A stretch of 9,534 bases of DNA. Origin: Patescibacteria group bacterium. Its GTDB lineage: Bacteria > Patescibacteriota > Microgenomatia > Levybacterales > UBA12049. Position 1 is the first letter of the stretch, and the number at the start of each line of letters is the position of its first letter. The DNA lies in the NCBI GenBank assembly GCA_023487605.1, contig JAMDEE010000022.1, positions 1 through 9,534 of the forward strand, read 5' to 3'. Both the position numbers and the translations under genes were made by a program. Positions 1-6,097 of the stretch are shown one piece after another. The notes beneath the pieces were generated by a model. The model saw only the letters and a list, made by a program, of their open reading frames with translations. It did not search any database and was not told where the DNA came from.

Positions 1-1
1 A

Positions 2-1669
2 GCACAATCCCGTAAGCAGCTGCAAAAAGGCAAAGAGATATTGTTTCAAAGACAAAGCAACATTCTTTCCGCTGCTTTCGTTATCATGTCAACTGTAATC
101 TTCTCCCAGATTTTGGGACTCATTAAGCAAAGGCTTCTTGTCTCTATTTTCGGAGCCTCTAATATCCTAGGTGTTTATCTTGCCTCATCAAGACTCCCCG
201 ATCTTTTATTTCAGGTGGTAATCGCGGGTGCACTTTCATCCGCCTTTATTCCAATATTTTCCGATTTTCTAATTAAAAACAAGCATAACGAGGCATACCG
301 TATGGCATCAAGCCTCATATCTATAGGTGTTGTTTTTTTTGTAATTTTATCTATCCCGCTTTTTGTTTTTGCTCCGTTCTTTTTAAGACTTTTGAATATT
401 GGTAATGGTTTTAGTCCTACACAGATGGATATCATGGCAGCCCTTATGAGGATTATTCTTTTCGGTCAGATTATTTTTATAATCGGAGCGTTTCTTTCCG
501 CGCTTCTACAATCTTATAGTCTTTTTTTTGTACCAGGCATAGCCGCTGCTTTATACAACCTTGGTATTATAGTTGGAATTGTGGCATTTGTTAATACGGC
601 GGGCATTTTTGCTGCTGCTTACGGGATTGTGCTCGGCGGCGTAATTTTTGTTGTTGTACAATTACCCCTTGTTAAAAAAGTTGGCTTTAAACTTAAACCA
701 TCTCTTTCAATAAGATCACCCGGAGTTATGGAAGTAATACGGCTTATGTGGCCTCGTACCATTTCTATTGGAATTTTCCAGATAGGCACGGTTTTGACTG
801 TTGCACTTGTTTCTTTTTTACCGTCTTCCTTACGCAATTATGTAATCTTCGATTACGCGCAAACCCTTGCATTTGCTCCAATAGTGCTTTTTGGTCAAAC
901 AATCGCTCAAGCCGCTTTCCCGGTTTTAGCTCGTGAAAAAGAAAGACTTGAAGACTTCAAAATAACATTCATTACCAGTTTTAACCAGATGCTATATCTA
1001 GTTCTACCGGTTTCTGTTTTGTTTTTTGTTCTGCGTATACCGGTTGTCCGTTTAGTATTCGGAGCAGAGCAATTTGATTGGCAAGCAACTGTTTTAACAG
1101 GAAAAACTCTCGCATTTTTCTCAATTTCTATTTTTGCCCAAGCTTTGATTTATCTTGTTTCAAGAGGTTTCTACGCCCTTCATGATACCAAGATCCCTTT
1201 AGTAGTTGGCGGATTAAGCACAATTCTTATGATTGGCCTGTCTGCTTTATTCATTCTACATTATCGATTTGGAATTGAAAGCATCGCGATTGCGTATTCT
1301 ATCGCGGGTATTATAAATCTTATTATTTTACTCGTCCTCCTTGATAAAAAAACAGGAGGTTTTAACAAAAAAGCATTTCTAATCTCTATTCTAAAGATTT
1401 TTGTGGCAACATTTTTCACAGGCTTTGCTTTATATATCCCCATAAAGCTCTTAGACAAGCTCGTGTTCGACACTACAAGAACAATAAATCTTATTTTTCT
1501 AACCGGCATCTCCAGCATGATTGGTTTATCGCTGTATCTGTTTTTAACCTGGTTCTTAAACGTTAAAGAGGCGCTGACTTTTATTTTGCTTTTTAAGAGA
1601 CTTGGTAACTGGAGAGAAATTTTAGGAAGCAGCGAAGAGGCTATAGACGGCACCAGACTCAACGCCTAG
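2..1669 (+). CDS. murJ: MurJ/MviN-family lipid II flippase, 5'-partial
   Basis: Polytopic membrane protein of the MviN/MurJ (MOP) family, which moves the peptidoglycan precursor lipid II across the cytoplasmic membrane. What shows it: about 14 hydrophobic segments along the frame, the family-like start SQILGLIKQRLLVSIFGAS, the following LPDLLFQVVIAGALSSAFIPI block and a later FGQTIAQAAFPVLARE block. The first internal start codon is a TTG at 41, but the frame stays open to the window edge (reading ...QLQKGKEI before it). No good ribosome site precedes the TTG, so the true start is probably outside the window. From 41 it has 542 residues, close to full family length, so only a short N-terminal piece is missing. 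Aligned from memory with E. coli MurJ, the essential arginines R18, R24, R52 and R270 correspond to Q23, K29, F and Q here (numbered from the TTG). It ends convergently with the regulator gene. The family call is firm; lipid II as substrate is inferred. Confidence 0.9.
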   Translation, partial: AQSRKQLQKGKEILFQRQSNILSAAFVIMSTVIFSQILGLIKQRLLVSIFGASNILGVYLASSRLPDLLFQVVIAGALSSAFIPIFSDFLIKNKHNEAYRMASSLISIGVVFFVILSIPLFVFAPFFLRLLNIGNGFSPTQMDIMAALMRIILFGQIIFIIGAFLSALLQSYSLFFVPGIAAALYNLGIIVGIVAFVNTAGIFAAAYGIVLGGVIFVVVQLPLVKKVGFKLKPSLSIRSPGVMEVIRLMWPRTISIGIFQIGTVLTVALVSFLPSSLRNYVIFDYAQTLAFAPIVLFGQTIAQAAFPVLAREKERLEDFKITFITSFNQMLYLVLPVSVLFFVLRIPVVRLVFGAEQFDWQATVLTGKTLAFFSISIFAQALIYLVSRGFYALHDTKIPLVVGGLSTILMIGLSALFILHYRFGIESIAIAYSIAGIINLIILLVLLDKKTGGFNKKAFLISILKIFVATFFTGFALYIPIKLLDKLVFDTTRTINLIFLTGISSMIGLSLYLFLTWFLNVKEALTFILLFKRLGNWREILGSSEEAIDGTRLNA

Positions 1670-1768
1670 TACGAATCTTATGTGGCTTTATATAATTTCT
1701 TCATAAATACAATTTAGCTTAATGGAACTAATGTGTGGTAATTTAAGTTCGAGTGATAAATAAAGTTA

Positions 1769-1796
1769 TATAGCGATTATTCGAATAATCACTATA
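1769..1796. repeat. 28-nt palindrome after the regulator's stop codon
   Basis: A 16-bp perfect palindrome, GATTATTCGAATAATC (1775-1790), is extended by TATAG on the left and CTATA on the right. This makes a 28-nt dyad with a single mismatched pair (1774/1791). It sits one base beyond the stop of the TrpR-like gene, in the 128-bp gap between convergent murJ and the regulator. Its core is the same as the palindrome over the regulator's promoter (2268-2281). It may be a second operator or a weak bidirectional terminator. It is AT-rich and not followed by a clear T-run on either strand, so the operator reading is preferred. The rest of 1670-1768 shows nothing recognisable. Confidence 0.7.
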
Positions 1797-1797
1797 A

Positions 1798-2256
1798 TCA
1801 CAATGCAGATAATTTTCTTTGCCGTTTTGCCAATACTTTACCTTTCCTGCTTTTCTCTTTCCAGGCAGATGACCCATATCTTTTTGGTCTGGATAATTTT
1901 ATTAATGCTTTATCCAAATTATTTAAAAGCTTTTCTACATTCTCTTTTTTTATAATTCTCTCTACTGCCTTTTTATAACCAGGTGCTCCAACCAGCATTT
2001 GCTTATGGACTGTTCCTACGGTAGAAGTAGAAACTTTAAGGGTTTCGTCAATGTCTTTATAATTGTATTTTCTTGCCAAAAGTAGTACTATTGCCAGTCT
2101 TTTCGAAAGCATAACCTGTTCCGTATAAGAAAGGAGACTCACCAGAAATTCATTGATATCTTCAGGTTTTCTCAAAGTAGCCAGATAATCCCAAAATACT
2201 TCAAAGATTCGTTCTTCAATTTCAGGATCTATTCTTCGCTTAGAAACTCTTCCCAT
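1798..2256 (-). CDS. TrpR/YerC-like DNA-binding regulator
   Basis: A 152-residue protein of the Trp-repressor-like superfamily (TrpR/YerC-YecD). The diagnostic block is LLSYTEQVMLSKRLAIVLLL at residues 41-60, followed by a helix-turn-helix at about 64-86 (KDIDETLKVSTSTVGTVHKQ). TrpR proteins bind palindromic operators as dimers. The C-terminus (about 120-148) is strongly basic, rich in Lys and Arg, and extends beyond the roughly 100-residue core of classical TrpR; it may add non-specific DNA contacts. The ATG at 2256 is the only good start and lies 11 nt beyond a -10 box, so the mRNA would have a leader of only 4-5 nt. The gene is divergent from the kinase and convergent with murJ. Identical 14-bp palindromes lie just before its start and just after its stop, which suggests autoregulation. 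Whether it binds tryptophan is unknown, and no trp biosynthetic gene is visible here. Confidence 0.88.
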   Translation of the reverse strand: MGRVSKRRIDPEIEERIFEVFWDYLATLRKPEDINEFLVSLLSYTEQVMLSKRLAIVLLLARKYNYKDIDETLKVSTSTVGTVHKQMLVGAPGYKKAVERIIKKENVEKLLNNLDKALIKLSRPKRYGSSAWKEKSRKGKVLAKRQRKLSAL

Positions 2257-2259
2257 ATC

Positions 2260-2289
2260 TTATGTTAATTATTCGAATAATCGGCATAA
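2260..2289. promoter_or_regulatory. Palindromic operator over the regulator's promoter
   Basis: A perfect 14-bp palindrome ATTATTCGAATAAT (2268-2281) is flanked by a matching outer pair, TTATG (2260-2264) and CATAA (2285-2289), giving a 30-nt interrupted dyad. It covers the -10 box and part of the spacer of the regulator's promoter, plus the predicted transcription start. A bound dimer would block RNA polymerase. Read on the minus strand, 16 nt (CGATTATTCGAATAAT) are identical to the copy downstream of the gene. The natural candidate to bind is the TrpR-like protein itself; that is inference from position and symmetry. Confidence 0.7.
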
Positions 2290-2296
2290 ATGTCAA
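2268..2296 (-). promoter_or_regulatory. Sigma70-type promoter of the TrpR-like gene
   Basis: On the minus strand a perfect -35 box TTGACA (2291-2296) is followed by a 17-nt spacer and the -10 box AATAAT (2268-2273, five of six consensus bases). The predicted transcription start is near 2260, only 4-5 nt before the ATG, giving a nearly leaderless mRNA with no Shine-Dalgarno site. The -10 box is one half of the palindrome at 2268-2281. Confidence 0.78.
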
Positions 2297-2339
2297 GAGT
2301 CAAAACGATATAATTTTAATGTAATATAACTTCCGGAAA

Positions 2340-2348
2340 TGCTATAAT
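2340..2348 (+). promoter_or_regulatory. Extended -10 promoter of the kinase gene
   Basis: TGCTATAAT is a perfect extended -10 box (TGn + TATAAT, 2343-2348). No convincing -35 is seen at 16-18 nt spacing, which is usual for extended -10 promoters. Only 7 nt separate the box from the ATG at 2356, so transcription should start at or within a base of the start codon, giving a leaderless mRNA. Confidence 0.72.
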
Positions 2349-2355
2349 TTACTAT

Positions 2356-2868
2356 ATGCAAAAACCTATACAATTTATTCTCGTTGGATTCCCTTTTGCG
2401 GGCAAAACGACACTGGCAACGGAATTAGAAAAAAGGCTAGGATTTGCCCGAATCAACTTGGATGAGGTAAAATTTGAACACGGATATGAAGGGATAAGCG
2501 ATGATGACGTTCCCGATAAGGCATGGGGTGAAATTTTTCAAGATGCAAATAAAAGGTTAATCAACTATCTCAAAGCGGGGAAAAGTGTTCTTAACGAAAC
2601 TGCGTGGACAACTCGAGAATGGCGAGATAAAGCCAGAAGAGTTGCTTTGGACGCAGGATTTCAGACAAAAATAATATATTTAGAGATTCCAGAAGAAATA
2701 ACACGAGAAAGATGGCTAAAGAATAGAAAAACAAAACAACGCTTTGATGTGCCTGACAATGTTTTTGAGGAATCTATTCGGACATTTGAAATTCCTGGAG
2801 AAGAAGAAAATATAATCGTTTTCGACCAAAATACTTCTTTGGATAAATGGGTAGAGAGATACTTCTGA
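2356..2868 (+). CDS. Small P-loop kinase (AAA_33/zeta-toxin-like fold)
   Basis: A 170-residue soluble ATP-binding protein. Walker A is GFPFAGKTT at residues 11-19 (G11, G16, K17, T18). An acidic residue in INLDEVK (D35) follows, as in nucleotide and small-molecule kinases where it helps bind substrate or magnesium. The segment SVLNETAWTTREWRDKARRV matches the usual Walker-B-like strand plus helix of AAA_33 kinases, and the Arg-rich stretch RERWLKNRKTKQR (about 116-128) looks like the mobile lid. This family includes phosphotransferases for small molecules and zeta-type toxins; the substrate cannot be read from the sequence. No antitoxin-like partner lies beside it, so a toxin role is not favoured. 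The ATG at 2356 is set by an extended -10 box 7 nt upstream. It ends 57 nt before lepA, which has its own promoter. The kinase fold is confident, the specific activity is not. Confidence 0.82.
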   Translation: MQKPIQFILVGFPFAGKTTLATELEKRLGFARINLDEVKFEHGYEGISDDDVPDKAWGEIFQDANKRLINYLKAGKSVLNETAWTTREWRDKARRVALDAGFQTKIIYLEIPEEITRERWLKNRKTKQRFDVPDNVFEESIRTFEIPGEEENIIVFDQNTSLDKWVERYF

Positions 2869-2907
2869 AGAAAGAATTTGCCTTACTCCATTTAACTTGC
2901 TCTATCC

Positions 2908-2915
2908 TGTATAAT
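2908..2915 (+). promoter_or_regulatory. TATAAT promoter of lepA
   Basis: A consensus TATAAT (2910-2915) directly preceded by TG lies 10 nt before the lepA ATG, predicting a leader of only 3-4 nt. No clear -35 is visible. The stretch CTGTATAATA is identical to the one in front of the GH10 gene (8186-8195), which supports it as a native promoter form. Confidence 0.65.
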
Positions 2916-2925
2916 ACGAAGCAAT

Positions 2926-4737
2926 ATGGATTTAGATCAAAAAAATATTAGAAACTTCGCGATCATTGCCCACATAGATCATGGAAAATCTACTTTGGCA
3001 GACAGAATGCTCGAAGAAACGCATACCATAGAAAAAGACAAAATGAGAGAGCAATTTCTAGACCAGAACCCAATCTCTCGCGAACGGGGTATTACTATTA
3101 AGCTTGCTCCTGTCAGAATGAACTATACGCTACCCTTCGACTCCGCTCAGGGCGAGAATGCTATTCCCTATGTCCTAAATTTAATTGACACTCCGGGTCA
3201 CGTTGATTTTTCCTACGAGGTTTCAAGAACCCTTGCTTGTTGCGAAGGAGCAGTGCTCTTAGTAGATGCTACGCAGGGAATACAGGCGCAGACAGTGGCG
3301 CATTTTATGGCGGCAAGAAGAGAAAATCTAAAGATTATTCCCGTTATTAATAAAATAGACCTGCCCAGCGCCCAAATAGAAAGGACAATAAAGCAGATGA
3401 CGGAATTATTCTCAATTAGTAAAGAGGATATTTTATTTATATCTGCCAAAACAGGACAAGGAGTTATTTCTCTTATTAGAGCAATAATAGAAAAGCTTCC
3501 TCCCCCATCCGGCTCTTCGGATTCCGGTTTACGAGCCTTAATATTTGATGCTCACTATAGCCAGCATAAAGGCGTTATCGCATACGCAAAGATTGTTGAC
3601 GGATCAATAAAGACAGGCGATAAAATTGAACTTTTCCAAACAAAGATTAAAACAACCGTAATCGAAATTGGCTATTTTACACCCTACCCTGTTAAAACAG
3701 ATAAGCTTAAAACAGGAGAAATAGGCTACATAGTAACAGGCGTAAAAAATATTAAAGAATGCAAAGTGGGAGACACAATAACCGAAAGTCAAAAGTCAAA
3801 AGTCCCCACTTCGCTAAAGCTTCGAGGGGCAAGCAAAAGTCAAAAGTCGGAATTTGAACCGTTACCGGGATATAAAGTTCCGAAACCAATGATTTTCCTA
3901 GACATATATCCACGGAATCAGAATGATTATATTCATCTTAAGCAAGCTATCGAAAAGTTAAGTTTGAATGATTCATCCTTAACTTTCTCCGAAGAATATT
4001 CCGCGTTTTTGGGTAGCGGCCTTAGGGTTGGATTTCTCGGACTCTTACATGCACAAGTTGTCCGGGAACGACTTGTTAAGGAAGAAAATATTGATCCTCT
4101 TTTAACATCGCCCCAGGTATCGTACAAAAATGAGAACGGCATATTAAAAGAACCGTATATTGCTCTCACCATCTACGCGCCGCAAGACTACGTAGGCAAA
4201 CTTATGTCTTTATGTCAAAACAAGAAAGGAAATATTATTAATCTAATCTACTATGATACATATGCTGTTTTAGAGTACGAAATGCCCTACTCTATGCTGA
4301 TAAAAGGACTAACTTCTGAGATAAAATCTCTTTCTTCCGGGTTTGCCAGTATAGATTACGAAATTACTGGATACAAGCCAGCGGATTTAGTTAAATTAGA
4401 GATTCTTATTAACCAAGAACCAATAGATATTTTAACAGAAATTGTTTATAGAGATGAGGAAGTAACTGAAGCACGTAAAAAAGCGGAAAAACTAAAAGAA
4501 GTTTTACCCAAACAGCAATACAAACAAATTATTCAAGCAGTAAGCGAAGGAAAAATACTTGCCAGATCGGAAATATCCCCGTTTAGAAAAGATGTATTGG
4601 CAAAAATGTCTGGTGGAGATAGAAGCAGAAAAGATAAACTTTTAGAAAGCCAAAAAAAAGGAAAAAAGAAACTCCGCTCTATTGCCAATATTTCTATTCC
4701 CCAGGAAGCTCTTTTTTCTCTTGTAGAAAACAGCTAG
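2926..4737 (+). CDS. lepA: Elongation factor 4 (LepA), ribosome back-translocase GTPase
   Basis: A 603-residue translational GTPase acting on the ribosome. The GTPase motifs are all present: G1 AHIDHGKS (15-22), G2 RERGITIK (52-59), G3 DTPGH (88-92), G4 NKID (142-145) and G5 SAK (173-175). The EF4-specific C-terminal half follows (PLPGYKVPKPMIFLDIYP; FLGSGLRVGFLGLLHAQVV; near the end the Lys-rich GGDRSRKDKLLESQKKGKKK). The protein ends in SIPQEALFSLVENS, as EF4 does. Two stretches are longer than in E. coli LepA by memory: residues 69-81 between the switch regions (about 7 extra) and 287-311 before LPGYK (about 17 extra). Both coincide with repeat sequences that keep the frame. The start ATG at 2926 is fixed by the TATAAT box just upstream; there is no Shine-Dalgarno site. 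The stop overlaps the stop of the convergent surface-protein gene by 4 nt. Confidence 0.96.
   Translation: MDLDQKNIRNFAIIAHIDHGKSTLADRMLEETHTIEKDKMREQFLDQNPISRERGITIKLAPVRMNYTLPFDSAQGENAIPYVLNLIDTPGHVDFSYEVSRTLACCEGAVLLVDATQGIQAQTVAHFMAARRENLKIIPVINKIDLPSAQIERTIKQMTELFSISKEDILFISAKTGQGVISLIRAIIEKLPPPSGSSDSGLRALIFDAHYSQHKGVIAYAKIVDGSIKTGDKIELFQTKIKTTVIEIGYFTPYPVKTDKLKTGEIGYIVTGVKNIKECKVGDTITESQKSKVPTSLKLRGASKSQKSEFEPLPGYKVPKPMIFLDIYPRNQNDYIHLKQAIEKLSLNDSSLTFSEEYSAFLGSGLRVGFLGLLHAQVVRERLVKEENIDPLLTSPQVSYKNENGILKEPYIALTIYAPQDYVGKLMSLCQNKKGNIINLIYYDTYAVLEYEMPYSMLIKGLTSEIKSLSSGFASIDYEITGYKPADLVKLEILINQEPIDILTEIVYRDEEVTEARKKAEKLKEVLPKQQYKQIIQAVSEGKILARSEISPFRKDVLAKMSGGDRSRKDKLLESQKKGKKKLRSIANISIPQEALFSLVENS
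3133..3156. repeat. Short palindromic repeat inserted in frame in lepA
   Basis: CCCTTCGACTCCGCTCAGGG (3133-3152) followed by CGAG is, from memory, a common interspersed imperfect palindrome in environmental and CPR genomes. Here it is read as PFDSAQGE within lepA residues 70-77, in a surface loop between the N-terminal beta strand and the DTPGH motif. The CCCT/AGGG ends can pair. It keeps the reading frame. Its identity as a dispersed repeat must be confirmed by counting copies in the genome. Confidence 0.6.
3784..3848. repeat. AAAAGTC repeats around a CCCC/GGGG dyad inside lepA
   Basis: The 14-mer AAAAGTCAAAAGTC occurs twice (3791-3804 and 3835-3848), 44 nt apart. Between the copies lies CCCCACTTCGCTAAAGC plus TTCGAGGGG (3805-3829), with pairable CCCC and GGGG ends. 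The block is translated in frame as residues 287-309 of LepA (SQKSK...SKSQK), a low-complexity Ser/Lys segment that E. coli LepA lacks. It looks like an inserted repeat tolerated at a domain boundary. Confidence 0.65.
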
Positions 4738-5918
4738 AGCCCAAAGAACAGCGTAGCGCCAAGAATCGAAAGTACGGCACCCATTGCGCCGACTCCCAGT
4801 ATTTTTCCATTAGGACCAGGCGTAACAGTTGTTGTATTTTGAATATTCGTAGGTTGTGTTTGTGTGGCTTCTGTTGTTTGAGTTGGACTAAGCCCAGCGG
4901 ACACAGACCCTGTCCCGGAACCCGATCCTCCTGTTCCCCCAGTTGTGCCGGTACTAGCGGCAAAAACCGTAACAGGTAAGGTACAAGTACCAACAGCGCT
5001 TACCGCATTATTGCTGTCTGTAAAAATTGCAGAAGCTGTATACGATCCTGGATTATGATAGGTATGTGCTATTTGTACGCTGACCGAGTTGGTGCCTATA
5101 CCTCCGCTTTGGGTAACATCCTGGGTTGGACCATCGCCAAAATTAAAAGTAACCTTACTGATGGTGGCGTTAGAATCATTGCCTGTTGCTGTAAAAGCTA
5201 TATCAAATGGCGCATTGCCCGAGGCTGTTCTGTCGGCTGTAAAACTTTGACAAACAGGTCCTGCCCCTGCCACTGTTGGCGACGCGGAAACAGGAGGAGT
5301 AGCAGATGCCGCTTCAACTATAACTATAGAAGCAGGCGTAGACGAACTGGCCAAAAATACATTTTGGCTACTTGGATCAGTCGGATTAGTTGAATAAGCC
5401 TTTGTACCGTCAAAGGTTATTTGTGTTGGCGTACCAGCGCTGGTTGTAGCAATTGCCGTAAAAGAAAAACTTCCAAGCATTATCTTACTGCTTACGCCTT
5501 GTGTTCCGCCAAGAGCGGCACTGCCAGCCACCGCAAAGTTTTCCTGAATCAAACCATTCGTTTGGTCTATAACAGGGGTAGCAGAAACACCCGGAATAAG
5601 CAGAGAATCTGCCGTATCAGGAGTAAAAACCGGACTGCCCAAATATTGGGGATCATATCTTATGCTAAGACTTAAAAAAGATACGAGATTAGCGCCATTA
5701 TGGGGATCCAGATATAAATCAAGACTAACCGTATTATTAACGGTAACAGGTGAACCAGCTGGTGGACTGGTTTGCTGAAACGAAAGGGTTGTATTGGGAG
5801 CGGCATGAGATCTTACTTCCTGCTGTTTTTGGGCAAGATATACGGTTAAAGGTATTGCTATTAAAAGAACAATAACAAAACCCAAGAGAAAAAATTTTTT
5901 GCCAGACATGTTAAACAT
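4734..5918 (-). CDS. Membrane-anchored cohesin-like + PKD domain surface protein
   Basis: A 394-residue predicted cell-surface protein. Order: basic N-terminus and a membrane helix at about 9-28 (signal anchor or signal peptide); a cohesin-like beta-sandwich at about 42-202 (SLDLYLDPHNGANLVSFLSL, SIRYDPQYL, then GSFSFTAIA); a Pro/Ser/Thr linker; and a PKD domain at about 222-318, with FNFGDG (258-263) and HTYHNPGSYTASA as signature. Cys223 and Cys312 flank the PKD domain and could form a disulphide. A Gly/Ser/Thr/Gln-rich stalk (320-370) follows, then a C-terminal hydrophobic helix (373-394, ILGVGAMGAVLSILGATLFF) with no basic tail. Cohesin-type domains bind partner modules or glycans outside the cell; the partner is unknown and no dockerin is seen here. 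The start at 5918 fits a promoter 15 nt upstream; the ATG at 5909 (MSGKK) is an alternative. The reading is clear, the exact role is not known. Confidence 0.85.
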   Translation of the reverse strand: MFNMSGKKFFLLGFVIVLLIAIPLTVYLAQKQQEVRSHAAPNTTLSFQQTSPPAGSPVTVNNTVSLDLYLDPHNGANLVSFLSLSIRYDPQYLGSPVFTPDTADSLLIPGVSATPVIDQTNGLIQENFAVAGSAALGGTQGVSSKIMLGSFSFTAIATTSAGTPTQITFDGTKAYSTNPTDPSSQNVFLASSSTPASIVIVEAASATPPVSASPTVAGAGPVCQSFTADRTASGNAPFDIAFTATGNDSNATISKVTFNFGDGPTQDVTQSGGIGTNSVSVQIAHTYHNPGSYTASAIFTDSNNAVSAVGTCTLPVTVFAASTGTTGGTGGSGSGTGSVSAGLSPTQTTEATQTQPTNIQNTTTVTPGPNGKILGVGAMGAVLSILGATLFFGL

Positions 5919-5933
5919 AGAGTAATCATATCA

Positions 5934-5962
5934 ATAGTATAAACAAATTAATATACTGTCAA
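5934..5962 (-). promoter_or_regulatory. Promoter of the cohesin/PKD gene
   Basis: On the minus strand TTGACA (5957-5962) is followed by a 17-nt spacer and TACTAT (5934-5939, four of six consensus). Transcription should start near 5927, leaving about 8 nt before the ATG at 5918. There is no Shine-Dalgarno site. It lies back to back with the groES promoter. Confidence 0.65.
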
Positions 5963-5990
5963 GTTGCTATAAGTTTTATACTCTAGGATA

Positions 5991-6019
5991 TTGACACAAA
6001 AATAATTTTGTTGTATAAA
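5991..6019 (+). promoter_or_regulatory. Sigma70-type promoter of groES-groEL
   Basis: A perfect TTGACA (5991-5996), a 17-nt spacer and TATAAA (6014-6019) form the strongest promoter in the window. Transcription should start near 6026, giving a leader of about 70 nt, unlike the nearly leaderless genes elsewhere here. The -10 box directly abuts a CIRCE-like dyad. Confidence 0.8.
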
Positions 6020-6046
6020 TTAGCAGTCATTAACATTAAGTGATAT
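6020..6046. promoter_or_regulatory. Degenerate CIRCE-like operator (HrcA site?)
   Basis: TTAGCAGTC (6020-6028), exactly 9 nt, then AAGTGATAT (6038-6046). The CIRCE consensus bound by the heat-shock repressor HrcA is TTAGCACTC-N9-GAGTGCTAA. The left arm matches 8 of 9 and the right arm 6 of 9, with the canonical spacing and the canonical position across the transcription start of groES. The right arm is weak, so this could be chance; hrcA itself is not in the window. Confidence 0.45.
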
Positions 6047-6097
6047 TGATCTCTGCCCTTCTTAACGCAATTTCATATCTGTCCTAAAATTAAATAT

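Noticed and set aside
41..43. TTG as the true start of the MurJ-family gene
   Set aside because: The frame is open to the window edge, no ribosome site precedes the TTG, and the first helix follows closely; a start outside the window is more likely. It remains possible.
2356..2868. Zeta-type toxin of a toxin-antitoxin pair with the TrpR-like gene as antitoxin
   Set aside because: The genes are divergent with separate promoters, the regulator is a known stand-alone family, and the palindrome covers only the regulator's promoter. The kinase fold alone does not show toxicity.
3507..3522. ATCCG/CGGAT inverted repeat in lepA as a third inserted repeat
   Set aside because: The stem is only 5 bp and the encoded segment (PPPSGSSDSG) falls at the normally variable PPP-G linker of LepA, so chance is sufficient.
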